Positions 34,934-46,482 are shown, numbered from the stretch's first letter. The stretch is 64,000 nucleotides of DNA from Tritrichomonas musculus (GCA_039105265.1 JAPFFF010000061.1:62001-126000); one strand, 5' to 3'. Notes: generated by a model from the sequence alone, not told the origin. Made by a program: numbers and translations.

Positions 34934-35587
34934 TTCGTCATCTTCTATAAAACGAAGGAATTCCTGATCATCTAACCATGAAATTATTTCAGATTTTGTT
35001 TGAATGCCATTGTCTTCAAATTCTTGCCATTGCTCCGAGCTTATGTTTGATGGAAGGGTTAAATGATGATGATGGTGAATATTTTGATCTTTTTCTGTAT
35101 TTTCAACTTTTTCATCTTTTTCCTGACAATCTAAATTTTTGATAACTTCTTCGGGGTCATCATCACTTTTCTGTGCTTTTGGTTGATTTTTCTTAATTAT
35201 TGGTGTTGGCTGAGATTTGTATGCATCTTCTGAAATAAATTCGACTTCTGAGCTATAATCTTCATCTGATGATAAGCTTCTTTTATTTGGAACTGGTTGA
35301 CTTATTTGTTGAAAACGTGGATTTTTTGAGCCATGTAGTAGTATAGTATAGGCTCCGCTATCGCCAAGCCTATACTTAAGCCCATTTTACAGCCACTTGG
35401 AGCCTTTGGAAGCCCCCCAGAGCCTTCAAAAAGCTCCAACCACCTCGATAATTCAAAAAGTTCGCAACAAAAAAATTCCAAACTCATATTTTTATCGTCT
35501 CGTTGTAAAAATTATTTTGACACAAAAAAATGTATTTCTTGAAGATTCCGTTAAGATAATCCCTTCGAATCAAGAAGTTGTTTTATA

Positions 35588-36529
35588 ATGATTGAAATGT
35601 ACCCGACGCTCAATCCAGCTGAAGAACAAACACCAATCCCTATAGAATATGCTTACTTTTTGGAAGATGGAGAGCAAGACCCCAGCAAACCAAATCGATA
35701 CTACTTTAATTTTCCACAAGAATGGTGCACTTCAAATAGAGGAGAATCTATTGTTGGGGTAAGAAATATGTGGTTGATTGCGAGAAGAAGAAAAATTGAA
35801 TTCACCATCACAATTGCAAAATTTCAAAAGAAATATTTTAATATAGTGGAAGGGAATGATACGACTTCAAAAATAAATAATATGATATTATTGTATAAAG
35901 ATAATATTAAAGTAAAAGATGTAAAAGTTATCGATTGGATGTCGATAGAAGGAGATTTTAGAGGATTCTTTAATGCTATTCATACATCAATAAAAAACTA
36001 TATAGCAACATGGTGGAAGGACGTCAATGAAATATTTGTACAGTCAGATACTGATATTTTAAATAGAGATATACAATCTGATGGCTATTATGATGAGAGG
36101 GGTTTTCATGAAAAAATATATTCAGAACGAAATAATAATGATGCGGATGAATATGGTGTAGCATTCAAATTAAAAGAAACAAATAAAGATTTTGATGAAG
36201 TATTTAATATTGGTGATGGAGTTAGTCAAAACAATAAAGATGTTTATTTAAAGTACTATGATAAAGTTTTAACGTTTGATAATGTATGGGATAGACATTC
36301 ATGTAAAGTTTATTCATCAATAGCAGAACAATCAAATCGTTATTATATTGGTAATTCGAATGTTAATTTCAACCCCATCAAATACTTTAAGCTGAATTCA
36401 ACAGACCAAAGATTTTGGATTGATTTATATTCTGCGCGTGAATATAAAGCACCATTTAAATTACCAGTCGGTGAAAGCTTTGCTATAGAGATGATATTCT
36501 TACCATACAAGAAGATGTTATATGTTTAA
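35588..36529 (+). CDS. Possible minor capsid protein, unit 3
   Basis: Same as 8678-9619. Confidence 0.45.
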   Translation: MIEMYPTLNPAEEQTPIPIEYAYFLEDGEQDPSKPNRYYFNFPQEWCTSNRGESIVGVRNMWLIARRRKIEFTITIAKFQKKYFNIVEGNDTTSKINNMILLYKDNIKVKDVKVIDWMSIEGDFRGFFNAIHTSIKNYIATWWKDVNEIFVQSDTDILNRDIQSDGYYDERGFHEKIYSERNNNDADEYGVAFKLKETNKDFDEVFNIGDGVSQNNKDVYLKYYDKVLTFDNVWDRHSCKVYSSIAEQSNRYYIGNSNVNFNPIKYFKLNSTDQRFWIDLYSAREYKAPFKLPVGESFAIEMIFLPYKKMLYV

Positions 36530-36539
36530 ATAAATTTAA

Positions 36540-37001
36540 ATGACTTACAAAACAATAGAGGAGTTATATAAAAAGTTTCCATGGAAAACACCATCAAAAT
36601 TTGTTCCTCTTGCAAAACGATATGGATTTACAGAAGAAGCAGCATTAAATTATTTGAAGAATATAGTGCATGATGTTAAAGTACCAAAGGCAAAATTTAT
36701 GAATATATATTCAAAACACTCAGGAGGATATCAAATGGACACTTTCATAAATGACAAAACAAAAGATGGTTTGAATTATCTGATGTTTATAAATATCAAT
36801 ACCCGAAAGGCTTTTTGTTATGCGATGAGAGGGAAGGGAGCAAAAGAAGTAGCTAGAGCATTAAATCAATTTTTAGTAGATGAACCAAATGTTTATTCTA
36901 TTACTTCTGACCAGGATGCCGCCTATTTGTCCAACGATGTTTTGCAAATAATGAAGGCAAAAAATATTATATACAATACTACGGAAGACAATAATCATTG
37001 A
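36540..37001 (+). CDS. rve integrase-like gene (incomplete), unit 3
   Basis: Same as 9630-10091. Confidence 0.7.
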   Translation: MTYKTIEELYKKFPWKTPSKFVPLAKRYGFTEEAALNYLKNIVHDVKVPKAKFMNIYSKHSGGYQMDTFINDKTKDGLNYLMFININTRKAFCYAMRGKGAKEVARALNQFLVDEPNVYSITSDQDAAYLSNDVLQIMKAKNIIYNTTEDNNH

Positions 37002-37233
37002 TGAACCCCTTTTCGATTTGACTGATTGTGTGTCCGCTGTGTGTGAGCTTCAAACGTGTTTTAGTACCGACGGGCATAGGTACATCTTTATTCTGAAACT
37101 CTTCAGTGACGAATGAGAATGTATTATCCCCACCGTTTTTCTGTACGAGGTTTCTGAGTGTATCGTTAAAGAATTCGAGAATATCACCTTCATCATTTCC
37201 ACTGTTTTTGAATTGAGCGTTCTGATATGTCAT
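36979..37233 (-). CDS. Capsid-like piece (84 aa), unit 3
   Basis: Same as 10069-10323. Confidence 0.4.
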   Translation of the reverse strand: MTYQNAQFKNSGNDEGDILEFFNDTLRNLVQKNGGDNTFSFVTEEFQNKDVPMPVGTKTRLKLTHSGHTISQIEKGFINDYCLP

Positions 37234-37312
37234 TTGGGTTCACATAAAAAAATAGGAAGTACTGTTGATGAACTAGCATTGAATAAATCACTTTTTATTC
37301 CCAACTCAAAAT

Positions 37313-37633
37313 ATGGCGTTCGGAAGCTGGTTGAAGAATCTCGGTAAGAAGATAGTTAATGGATTCAAGAAAGTAATACCCATCGCAAAAAAAGTAGGGA
37401 AAGTTGTTAAGAATACCGTAGCTCCAATACTCGGAACTATAGGTAATGCTATCGGTGGTAAAGCTGGGAAAGCACTTGATATCGCAAGTAGCATTACCGG
37501 TACTGCAGCAGATAAAGCTCTCTCCATCACTGATAAAGTCGATAACTACATCAAAACGAATGGGCGTTCAGCGATGGATGATTGGATAGCTCATGAGAGA
37601 AACCTCTCAAAACACCTCGTAATCCCTAAATAA
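37313..37633 (+). CDS. Basic amphipathic minor virion-like protein, unit 3
   Basis: Same as 10403-10723. Confidence 0.45.
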   Translation: MAFGSWLKNLGKKIVNGFKKVIPIAKKVGKVVKNTVAPILGTIGNAIGGKAGKALDIASSITGTAADKALSITDKVDNYIKTNGRSAMDDWIAHERNLSKHLVIPK

Positions 37634-37725
37634 ACGTGTTTGATAACGATTGATAACGATTGAATATTTATGAAATCATTCAGAAATTATCATTAATAAT
37701 TCACTATTTTTATTAACACTCAAAC

Positions 37726-38079
37726 ATGGATGTTAAGATTATAGAGCCCATCACGCACTACATTAAAGAATTCGATACACCTAACGACTTCGATTCATGG
37801 TATAAGTCCCATCAAGAAGAGCTCGATAAACTCACCACTCACAAACTCAACAAGATGTATCACATCAATGGATATCGCATCACGCGTATTAAAGGTGTAT
37901 TATCACTCAAGAAAGCATCTCGAAAATCAACTCCTAAAGATGATATCATCACTGATAATTCAGAGAACGAGCAGCGTTTCATAGCTATCGAAAATGAGAT
38001 ATCAGATATGTCTGAAGATATCAAGAATATTAAGATTGCTTTAAAATCTATAGAGAACTACTTCTCAAACCTCGAATGA
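37726..38079 (+). CDS. Small coiled-coil-tail protein (117 aa), unit 3
   Basis: Same as 10816-11169. Confidence 0.5.
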   Translation: MDVKIIEPITHYIKEFDTPNDFDSWYKSHQEELDKLTTHKLNKMYHINGYRITRIKGVLSLKKASRKSTPKDDIITDNSENEQRFIAIENEISDMSEDIKNIKIALKSIENYFSNLE

Positions 38080-38080
38080 G

Positions 38081-38941
38081 TTATAATTGAATGAATGTTT
38101 CCCCACCGTCAATCACTTGAATTACGAGATATGGATGAGAGTCGGGATACTCATTCTTTAACGACATGATATTCTCATATTTTTCATAGAAATCATCGAA
38201 ACAGAGGTTAGAAGCTGATTGACTATAGATATATCGCAATTGTTGTTTATTGAAGCATGGGAATATGAATAACGTAGTGATTTCGTTTTTGATATGAGGC
38301 TTGAGTCCCTTCCATCCCTGAATCAAGAGAAAGAATGTCATATTCGTATGTCGACAACGACGTAATAATTGCGAGAAATATGATGTTTCATTCGTGAAGA
38401 GTTTGCTGTTACTGATATCATCAAACAACACAAGCGTATGAAGATACTTTTTATTGAAATCATCAATGTGTAATGTATTGAATAATCCCTCAATATCACT
38501 CTTCGTGATGTTTAATTGTGGATCGTTGAGCATGTTTTCGAGATGATTATTCTTAATGGAGTAATACTCATTCTTCGATTTAATGATTTTCTCGATAGTT
38601 TTCTCAGCATCGGATTCACTCACGGTTATTATCGGTAATCGAGATTCTATTAAAGATTTCAATGCTAAGAAAGATCTATCACTTTCATTCCCATCTTTAG
38701 TAACATAAACGAGTAGATGATGAGTATTCATTAACGATATTTTTATCACCTCTTCCAGAGCTATCACAGTCTTCCCCTGCCCTTGTTTACCAACGATTAC
38801 ATTAACTGAATTATATCTCACGTTAATCTCAGGATGTATCTTATCGATGAATGCTCCACTCATATCTTTCTTCTTACTCGTTAATACCTCATTCACTTTA
38901 TTTTTAACGATATCGTTTAACGATATATTCTCAGGTATCAT
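38081..38941 (-). CDS. Packaging-type ATPase, unit 3
   Basis: Same as 11171-12031. Confidence 0.8.
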   Translation of the reverse strand: MIPENISLNDIVKNKVNEVLTSKKKDMSGAFIDKIHPEINVRYNSVNVIVGKQGQGKTVIALEEVIKISLMNTHHLLVYVTKDGNESDRSFLALKSLIESRLPIITVSESDAEKTIEKIIKSKNEYYSIKNNHLENMLNDPQLNITKSDIEGLFNTLHIDDFNKKYLHTLVLFDDISNSKLFTNETSYFSQLLRRCRHTNMTFFLLIQGWKGLKPHIKNEITTLFIFPCFNKQQLRYIYSQSASNLCFDDFYEKYENIMSLKNEYPDSHPYLVIQVIDGGETFIQL

Positions 38942-38991
38942 GTTTATGAAATGTAAAAATATATATCACAACAGCATCATTCGTATCCCAC

Positions 38992-40197
38992 TTACTCTTC
39001 AGGATAAGTAATTCCAGATGTTGAATAAGTAAATCCAGGCATTGGAGTATCGGGATCTATTGGTGCATCTTCATCAGCGGCAGCAGCTAATCGAGCATCA
39101 ATATATGTATCAGAAAATGGAGCTGGTGGTGGTGCTGCTGAAGTATTGAATTCAGATGGACCCATGACATATTCACCTGGATGAGCTCCAACAACTCTTA
39201 CTCCACCTACTACTGTGTTTATTTCGCTAACGATGAAATTAACGACTCCATCATAAGCATGAGTATTCGTGTTATCTTTAAATGCTGATATCATTGCGCG
39301 TACCATATTCATAGTAGATGCTTTACCGTTTTCACTACGTTTCAACTTATCGAATTCTTTCTTAGTGAGTGTGTTATGTGGATCTAATGCTGATTTAAGT
39401 GATTGATTCCATACCTTTGATGAGAGTTTACCGATGAATTTCAACTTCTCAGGACCCGTCAATGCACGTCCGATACTGGTTTCAACGATTGCAGCAGCAT
39501 CATCAAAAGCGGGTTGGAAGAGGTATTTCTTGAAGATCGCGTATGCCGATAAATTCTTAGGTGCTGTCGATGTGTATCGCTTACTATTAACTGCATCTTT
39601 ATAGAATGGGAAGTTCTGATCGTAGTAACTAGTATCGAGGCAAACTCTACCGACATTCTCAACTAAGTCTTGTGATGTAGCATCATCGTAACCGAAGTAT
39701 TGAGGATTGAATTGATCGCGAAGGAAATCTCTCTTACTATATACTTTAACTTCATTTCCGTGAGCATCAACATGTGATTTACCTCGCTGATTTCTTACTT
39801 GTGCACGTGCAGCTCTTGTAGGAAGTGCGGTGTTATATACTAAATCGTCAGCCCATTCACTCTTCTTTGTAGTCCATCCATTAACGATTAATGGATTACC
39901 ACGTTTATCATAAACGATGACATCAGGGATATTATCACCATTAACATCAGTGAGATTCGCTAATACAGCAGGACCGTTGGGATCACGCTTATTCAAGTAC
40001 CATGGTGAGTTAGGTGATGATTGATTGTGTTTCTGTATCATAGCTTCAGCGTTTTGTGGAGCGATAGCACTCTTAACACGTTTAACATCACGTTTGATAT
40101 CGAGAACTATATTCATCAATGAATCCATACCAGGTTTCTTCTCAGCAGTTACTTGCTTAGGAGTATATCGCAATTGAGGGTAATTTTGTTCTGTCAT
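38992..40197 (-). CDS. Putative virion structural protein (401 aa), unit 3
   Basis: Same as 12082-13287. Confidence 0.55.
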   Translation of the reverse strand: MTEQNYPQLRYTPKQVTAEKKPGMDSLMNIVLDIKRDVKRVKSAIAPQNAEAMIQKHNQSSPNSPWYLNKRDPNGPAVLANLTDVNGDNIPDVIVYDKRGNPLIVNGWTTKKSEWADDLVYNTALPTRAARAQVRNQRGKSHVDAHGNEVKVYSKRDFLRDQFNPQYFGYDDATSQDLVENVGRVCLDTSYYDQNFPFYKDAVNSKRYTSTAPKNLSAYAIFKKYLFQPAFDDAAAIVETSIGRALTGPEKLKFIGKLSSKVWNQSLKSALDPHNTLTKKEFDKLKRSENGKASTMNMVRAMISAFKDNTNTHAYDGVVNFIVSEINTVVGGVRVVGAHPGEYVMGPSEFNTSAAPPPAPFSDTYIDARLAAAADEDAPIDPDTPMPGFTYSTSGITYPEE

Positions 40198-40575
40198 TTG
40201 AGTCTGAATAAAAAAACGATATCCCATAATCACATTCACTAACGATTATCCCACTGGCCCCTCGTTTCACCATGCTCGTCAACGTCATTCACTCACGAAT
40301 CTTATACTGTATAACGCCTCTCAATATCTTACCGCCCTCTCGATACCTATTAAAACACCATCAAATCTCCATAACTGATTTATCGTGTATTAATTATCAC
40401 TCACGTGATTTTCACCATGAAAACACACATCACATCGTTCCTGAGCACTCGCGTACGTCATGTCATGGGTGTGAAATCGATACCGGAACGTCATGAGTTG
40501 CATCCGAATTCGACCTCCAGATCACGTGTGTGCAATTTCTGAAAATCGACGTAAAACCCTGAAAAAGAGCTGTTT

Positions 40576-40947
40576 TTGGGGGTTTTGAGACGAGTGAGAC
40601 CCTGCACTATAAAGGGTGTAGGATTCCTTGGAATTTGGTATGGTTTCTCAAGGATTTCTTATCTTACCCGCCAACCCGCCAACCCTATACTACTAAATTT
40701 GAATAGTTCAATTTATGAATTAATTAGACAAATACGTACTGTTGAAGAATTAGATATAGAGATTATGAAATTGAAGAATGATCCTGATTATGAAAGTTTC
40801 CTAGAGGAATTAGAGAAAGAGAAACAAAAATATGAATCCAAAAAAGCTGAAGTAATTCAAAACACTCAAACCTTAATCAACTTCATCGAACAAAAAAAAT
40901 CAACCACATCGAAAAAAATAAAATTATCAATAATATTGAAAGAGTAA
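40576..40947 (+). CDS. Edge-spanning coiled-coil frame, unit 4
   Basis: Same protein as 233-604. Confidence 0.35.
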   Translation: MGVLRRVRPCTIKGVGFLGIWYGFSRISYLTRQPANPILLNLNSSIYELIRQIRTVEELDIEIMKLKNDPDYESFLEELEKEKQKYESKKAEVIQNTQTLINFIEQKKSTTSKKIKLSIILKE

Positions 40948-40959
40948 AAAATTATTTCT

Positions 40960-41199
40960 TTATTTAAAAGCATTAATTGTTTTTCCTAATTCTTCAAATT
41001 TTTCTTTGAAGTTGTCTTTTCCGAATGCTTCTTGAGCTTCTTTGTATTTATTTTGGATGTCACTAAGAAAGATGGAAAGGACCTCTCCCAAATCATTGAG
41101 ATAATCATTCATTTCTTCAAGTTCTTCTTGAGCTTCTTGGACGAGTTCCTGCTTTTTCGTGAATTCAAAAACGAGCTCGTAAAATCGTTTGTCACTCAT
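40960..41199 (-). CDS. Small coiled-coil protein (79 aa), unit 4
   Basis: Val-20 form, as in unit 2. Confidence 0.6.
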   Translation of the reverse strand: MSDKRFYELVFEFTKKQELVQEAQEELEEMNDYLNDLGEVLSIFLSDIQNKYKEAQEAFGKDNFKEKFEELGKTINAFK

Positions 41200-41241
41200 T
41201 AATAAAAAATGGTCTGACATAACCGTTTTCTTTTTTATTAA

Positions 41242-42483
41242 ATGTTGGTTATCTTTTTGATACTCATTAATCGACCATCAATTGAAGGAATACCTGATGA
41301 TGCTGAATGGATTTCTTGTTTTGATTGGGAAATTGTTAATGGACAATGGAAATCAGTTATACCAAATGATGACTTATCATGTTGGACAGATTTTTCAACA
41401 ACACCCAATTTAACACTTAAACAATCATTTACTGCCTGGAAATTTTGGATCATAGGAAAAATGTCTACCCGTCATGATGAGGCCGAACTATTTTGGAATT
41501 CTCAAAAATATCTCATTAATGAATATTCCAATGTTGAACAAGATTGGATAATTGTTTTTGAATCAAATGAATTTCCCCTAATGCTAACAAATATTATTAT
41601 TAATGTTCAACAACATAGAAGCATCCAATTTCGAGGTATTGCATATTTAAGACATGAATCTTTAAATCCAGCAATTGAAGGAATACCTGATGATGCTGAA
41701 TGGATTTCTTGTTTTGATTGGGAAATTGTTAATGGTAAATGGGATTCTCCAATACCGAATGATGACTTAGAATGTTATACAAATTCAGGATTAGCAAATA
41801 AGTTAACGCTTAAACAATCATTTACTGCTTGGAAATTTTGGATAATTGGTAAAAGTCAATCCTGGCATGGTGAGGCTGAACTTTTATGGAATTCTCAAAA
41901 TTATCTCATCAATGAAAGATCCGAGATCGCACAAGATTGGATAATTGTTTTTGAATCAAATGAATTTCCACAAATGCTAACAAATATTATTATTAATGTT
42001 CAACCTAGTACATGCATCCAATTTCGAGGTATTGCATATTTAAAAAATGAATCTTTAAATCCATCTTTATCACGTTCACCATCACGTTCACCAACATTCC
42101 GCCCATCAATTTCACCATCACGTTCACCATCTTTATCTCCAACAAATCGCCCATCTCTTTCACCATTACGTTCACCAACATTTAGTCCATCACGTTCACC
42201 AACATTCCACCCATCAATTTCACCAATATTCCACCCATCAATTTCACCATCTTTTCAATTCACTATATCAGATCAATTCTCTGAATCCTATCTTTTCAAT
42301 TTCTCCTATCAATTCTCTCCATCAGATATTGAACAAAAGAATGTATCAAAAATAATAGGTTTATCTGTATCTATTCCATTACTAATTCTCATGATTCTTG
42401 CTCTTGGAATTATCTTTTACAAAAATCAAACCAAATTTCAAACTGAAAATTTTAATTCAGACTCTGACTCAGCTGGACTTTAA
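41242..42483 (+). CDS. Surface-like two-repeat protein, unit 4
   Basis: Same protein as 899-2140. Confidence 0.75.
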   Translation: MLVIFLILINRPSIEGIPDDAEWISCFDWEIVNGQWKSVIPNDDLSCWTDFSTTPNLTLKQSFTAWKFWIIGKMSTRHDEAELFWNSQKYLINEYSNVEQDWIIVFESNEFPLMLTNIIINVQQHRSIQFRGIAYLRHESLNPAIEGIPDDAEWISCFDWEIVNGKWDSPIPNDDLECYTNSGLANKLTLKQSFTAWKFWIIGKSQSWHGEAELLWNSQNYLINERSEIAQDWIIVFESNEFPQMLTNIIINVQPSTCIQFRGIAYLKNESLNPSLSRSPSRSPTFRPSISPSRSPSLSPTNRPSLSPLRSPTFSPSRSPTFHPSISPIFHPSISPSFQFTISDQFSESYLFNFSYQFSPSDIEQKNVSKIIGLSVSIPLLILMILALGIIFYKNQTKFQTENFNSDSDSAGL

Positions 42484-42532
42484 AAAAATTAAATAAACAA
42501 ATTTAATTGAATTAATCTCTTTTTTTTATTTA

Positions 42533-42793
42533 TTAAGGAGTAGTTAAAATTTTCTCTCTTGAATTGTAGATTTGAATCTTATCAAAGAAATCATGTTCAA
42601 TCATTGTTGTGAAAACAAATGGTGTGTTATGAACTTCTTTCTTAAATCGATCAAGATTGTTATTTTCAAGATCATTGATCATAACATTTAATTTGAACAT
42701 GAAAAATAACTTTAAATGTCGGAAATCAGACACGATATCATTTTTGAACAATTTTCTAAATTCTAATTCAAGGTCTTGTTCAGTAACAGTCAT
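42533..42793 (-). CDS. Small unknown protein (86 aa), unit 4
   Basis: Same as 2190-2450. Confidence 0.55.
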   Translation of the reverse strand: MTVTEQDLELEFRKLFKNDIVSDFRHLKLFFMFKLNVMINDLENNNLDRFKKEVHNTPFVFTTMIEHDFFDKIQIYNSREKILTTP

Positions 42794-42828
42794 AAATAAA
42801 AATGAAAGCGGTTAAAAAACGGTTATGT

Positions 42829-43092
42829 TTATTTATTCTTTAACGTTTCTTCCAATTTTCGGAAATTCTCTCTGTTGGAAGTTGCTAAAATCCCAACTGT
42901 TATTAGTAAAGAATGTAATTGTTCTTGTCTCTCTGGACGAGAATCATTTTTTAAATCAATTTCTTGATCAAAGAATTCTTCAGTCATTTTGATCATTTGG
43001 TCACAAGTTTTTTCAATTTCACCTCTAGTGAATTTTAATAAATTTATTAATTCTTTTTGTTTTTCACTAGGTAAACTTTGTTGGCCCTGCAT
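42829..43092 (-). CDS. Small helical protein (87 aa), unit 4
   Basis: Same as 2486-2749. Confidence 0.55.
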   Translation of the reverse strand: MQGQQSLPSEKQKELINLLKFTRGEIEKTCDQMIKMTEEFFDQEIDLKNDSRPERQEQLHSLLITVGILATSNRENFRKLEETLKNK

Positions 43093-43105
43093 TTAAAAAA
43101 ATAAA

Positions 43106-43482
43106 CTTTTTGAATGAATTGACTTTTTATTCAAAATTTTCAATTTGATTATTCAAGTTCCAGACATGTCCCCAATATAATTCTTTTATTTTTCTAAGTT
43201 CATCGAGTTTTTTGTTTGTCTCAGGCGTACTTTCTCCTTTGAGTAATTGATCATATTCATCAGAATTTTTCTTCCATTGTTCCCAAGTCAAATCTCTTCT
43301 TTTCTTTATTTTTCTTCATATTCGGTTTTGTTAAATTCGTCTATCATCCCATGAAATATTCTATTGAGATTTTTGTTAATCTTTTTGAGATGAGATTCTA
43401 TTTTTTCCAATTCTGAAGAACATGGACAATTGGATACTTTAACATAATAATCCGCATACATTAACGTTAATAAAAGAAACAT
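43106..43482 (-). pseudogene. Decayed small cassette gene, unit 4
   Basis: Counterpart of 2763-3139. Confidence 0.4.
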
Positions 43483-44249
43483 TTATAAAAATGAACTTTT
43501 TGAATTAAATTTTTATTAAACTTTTTGTGAGTGAAAATTTTTAGTGAGGTGGGATCGAGGTGGGATTGAGGTGGGATTGAGGTGGGATCGAGGTGGGATT
43601 GAGGTGGAAATTTTGTCTTTTTCATTTTATAATATATTTTTTTTATTCCAAGAATCTTTCTTTGTTTTGATTTGAAATATTTCTTGACTTTTAATAATTT
43701 TCCAAAACCATTTGTTGAATGATGAGTATGAAAATATGAATTATAAAGATAAGTGATTTCATCTGACGGATAAATTCTATCTGGTTCAATTATTTTAAGA
43801 AAATCTTTAAAATTATTTATCGGGTCAATCTTATCATGATAACTTTTTCCAAATACATCTTGTGGGTTTGGAGATCTTGGATTTCCATGACGGTTTGGAT
43901 TTGCTGGATGTTCTTCTAATTGTTTTTCTACAATTTGATTGATTCCTGCATAAAATTCTTCTTCATTTGGAGACGTTGATTGAGGTTCATTAAAATTACG
44001 GTTTGGATTTGCTGGATGTTCTTCTGATTGTTTTTCTACAATTTGATTGATTCCTGCATAAAATTCTTCTTCATTTGGAGACGTTGATTGAGGTTCATTA
44101 AAATTACGGTCTATTTCCCAATCATCAATTTCATTATTGACAACAAAGTTTTGAAAACTATTATTTAAATTTTGCATGTTTGGTGATAATTGATATTGAG
44201 GTGAACCCCCAGTTGAATAGTGTAGAGGTAATTCGTTATCACTTGACAT
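43467..44249 (-). CDS. Acidic repeat protein, 260-aa form, unit 4
   Basis: Same as 16557-17339; minisatellite at 43546-43607. Confidence 0.6.
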   Translation of the reverse strand: MSSDNELPLHYSTGGSPQYQLSPNMQNLNNSFQNFVVNNEIDDWEIDRNFNEPQSTSPNEEEFYAGINQIVEKQSEEHPANPNRNFNEPQSTSPNEEEFYAGINQIVEKQLEEHPANPNRHGNPRSPNPQDVFGKSYHDKIDPINNFKDFLKIIEPDRIYPSDEITYLYNSYFHTHHSTNGFGKLLKVKKYFKSKQRKILGIKKIYYKMKKTKFPPQSHLDPTSIPPQSHLDPTSLKIFTHKKFNKNLIQKVHFYKCFFY

Positions 44250-44299
44250 TAATTAAAAAATGAAAAATGGTTTTGACAGCCACTTTTATTTTTGTATCG

Positions 44300-44776
44300 A
44301 TGAATCAACCAACCTTCCTCTCTGATGATTTCTTAATTCCAGAAGCTAGACAAATGGAAAATATAAATGAGAATGTCTTTCCTCAATATCAAGGTCAAGA
44401 GTTTCATGATCGTGATCTTGAAATAAATACAAATCTCATTCAATTGTTTCCTGATGATGTTGTTGGATTGTTAAATTTATTTGAACCAACACTTGAAAAT
44501 TTAACAACTTCTATCAAATATATATTTCGTTCTCCATTTAATCCAAACCATTTGTACAATATTGTGAAAAATTGGTACTTATCTAATCCAGAAAATTCTG
44601 AACAAGATCTTCAAGCAATTGGTAGTCAAGAAAATCATCCAGAAGTTTCAAATCATTGGATCTTCCCAATTTTGAATGCACTCTCACAATCTCAAAGAAA
44701 TGTTATTTGGGAGAAATATTTCAATAATACAATTAACCAATTTGTTCAAATTGATTTTGTGAAAATTGTTCAATAA
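44300..44776 (+). CDS. Unknown protein upstream of helicase, unit 4
   Basis: Same as 3935-4411. Confidence 0.5.
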   Translation: MNQPTFLSDDFLIPEARQMENINENVFPQYQGQEFHDRDLEINTNLIQLFPDDVVGLLNLFEPTLENLTTSIKYIFRSPFNPNHLYNIVKNWYLSNPENSEQDLQAIGSQENHPEVSNHWIFPILNALSQSQRNVIWEKYFNNTINQFVQIDFVKIVQ

Positions 44777-44919
44777 TCTCATTTAAAGATAAGAATTATA
44801 AAAGAAAATATTCTTCTACTGGAATTCGTGTTGGAGATTTCTTTACTGATTTCAAAAAAGTTTGTTGTTATATTCAACTAGACAATATCTTCATAATTAA
44901 AAAATCAAATACGTTAGAA

Positions 44920-46002
44920 ATGTTAAATCCTACTCAATTTGCACCAATATTGAAAAATATTAAATTAGGGTGTTCAAAAGTTGGTAAAAATACAAAGAAA
45001 GCAATTACTGCATTTGATGTTGTTTCCTTTGGGAAGAATTTGGATTTCATTACTTATGAATCAATGAAATTCTATTCCGAAGATCCAAACATTTTTTCAT
45101 ATTTTCATTGGTATCCTTATTCAAGATTAATTCTTTGTACACAAAATGTGATTCAACCATATTTGGATCATATTTTTAGAGTTATTGCAAATTCTGACCA
45201 AGAATTATATGATTATATCATTAAATGGATTTCATTTATTTTTCAACATCCAGATGGTAAAACAGGTACTGCATTAGTTCTTATTGGTATACAGGGTTGT
45301 GGGAAAAATACATTTACTAATGTTCTTTGTCAACTTTTAGGTGAATATTCTGATCCAAATGCAAACTTTGATAATATTACAAGCAATTTTAATTACCAAA
45401 TCTTAAACAAAAAATTATTGGTATGTTCAGAAAAGGAAGATCATAATAAAAACGATCGAAAATATCTTAAACAACATGAAAGATTAAAAACGTTAATCAC
45501 AGAAAGATTCGCTACTATTGAAGGAAAACATAGAAATACTGAATCTAAAGAAAATGTTGCCAATTTCATCTTCTTAACAAACAATTCTGCTCCTATTCGA
45601 ATTGATGAAGACGATAGAAGATTTGTTGTTATAAATTGTTATCCAATGAAAGGTCAAGACTATTTTGAACCTTTACGTAATCTTGTTTCGACACATGATT
45701 TCTTATCAAATTTAATTACTTTTTTCTTGACTGTTGATTTATCAAATTTCTATCCAGCACAATTTCCTACAACTGAGGCAAGAATGAATTTAATGAACTT
45801 TTCAAAATCTCCTGAAAAATTATTTATTGAGGAAAACTTTCAAAAATTCAGAAATGGTTATGTAGCTTTTGATGCCTGGCTTGAATTTAAAAAATGGGCA
45901 AAAGTAAAAAATTTCAGAACCAAAACTCATCAAGATTTTAATCAAACAATTTTACAATACTGCTCATTCAATAATAATGATAAGAAATATAGATTAAGGT
46001 AA
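44920..46002 (+). CDS. SF3-type helicase, unit 4
   Basis: Same protein as 4555-5637. Confidence 0.85.
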   Translation: MLNPTQFAPILKNIKLGCSKVGKNTKKAITAFDVVSFGKNLDFITYESMKFYSEDPNIFSYFHWYPYSRLILCTQNVIQPYLDHIFRVIANSDQELYDYIIKWISFIFQHPDGKTGTALVLIGIQGCGKNTFTNVLCQLLGEYSDPNANFDNITSNFNYQILNKKLLVCSEKEDHNKNDRKYLKQHERLKTLITERFATIEGKHRNTESKENVANFIFLTNNSAPIRIDEDDRRFVVINCYPMKGQDYFEPLRNLVSTHDFLSNLITFFLTVDLSNFYPAQFPTTEARMNLMNFSKSPEKLFIEENFQKFRNGYVAFDAWLEFKKWAKVKNFRTKTHQDFNQTILQYCSFNNNDKKYRLR

Positions 46003-46006
46003 CTTT

Positions 46007-46204
46007 TTATTTAATTAAATCTTTTCTTAAAAGTTCAATTTCTTTTTCTACTTTGTCTCTTTCTCTTCGTAAATCCATTAATTTTCTAAAATCTTTATCA
46101 TCAAAAACCATTTGATTACCAATAATCCCTGCCTTTTTTTCGATGTCATTTATTTGTTCATCTAAGATATCCCATTTCTCGTAAGCTTCTTGCAATTTAG
46201 ACAT
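46007..46204 (-). CDS. Coiled-coil paralogue 1 (65 aa), unit 4
   Basis: Same as 5642-5839. Confidence 0.6.
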   Translation of the reverse strand: MSKLQEAYEKWDILDEQINDIEKKAGIIGNQMVFDDKDFRKLMDLRRERDKVEKEIELLRKDLIK

Positions 46205-46242
46205 GAAAACAAAAATAAAAGTGAAGTGTCAAAACTGCTTTT

Positions 46243-46482
46243 TTATTTAATTTCTCTTAAAAGTTCTTGAATTTCTTTCATTTGATATCGGAGTCGGTCT
46301 CTTTCTCTTCGTAATCGTTCCAATTCTTCTTGATCATCCATCGATAATTTGGATTCATCATAAATTATAATTGCATCCTCATTTGTGTAATTAGGTGCAT
46401 TTTTTTGAATTCTTCTTATTTGTTTCCATTTTTCTTTCCATTCTTCTCGAAGACTTATTAATTTTTCTTCCAATTTAGACAT
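46243..46482 (-). CDS. Coiled-coil paralogue 2 (79 aa), unit 4
   Basis: Same as 5878-6117. Confidence 0.6.
   Translation of the reverse strand: MSKLEEKLISLREEWKEKWKQIRRIQKNAPNYTNEDAIIIYDESKLSMDDQEELERLRRERDRLRYQMKEIQELLREIK

Larger units (their letters stand above)
26889..40343. mobile_element. Tandem unit 3 of the virus-like element
   Basis: Full 13455-bp unit. Every translation compared matches unit 2. Confidence 0.8.
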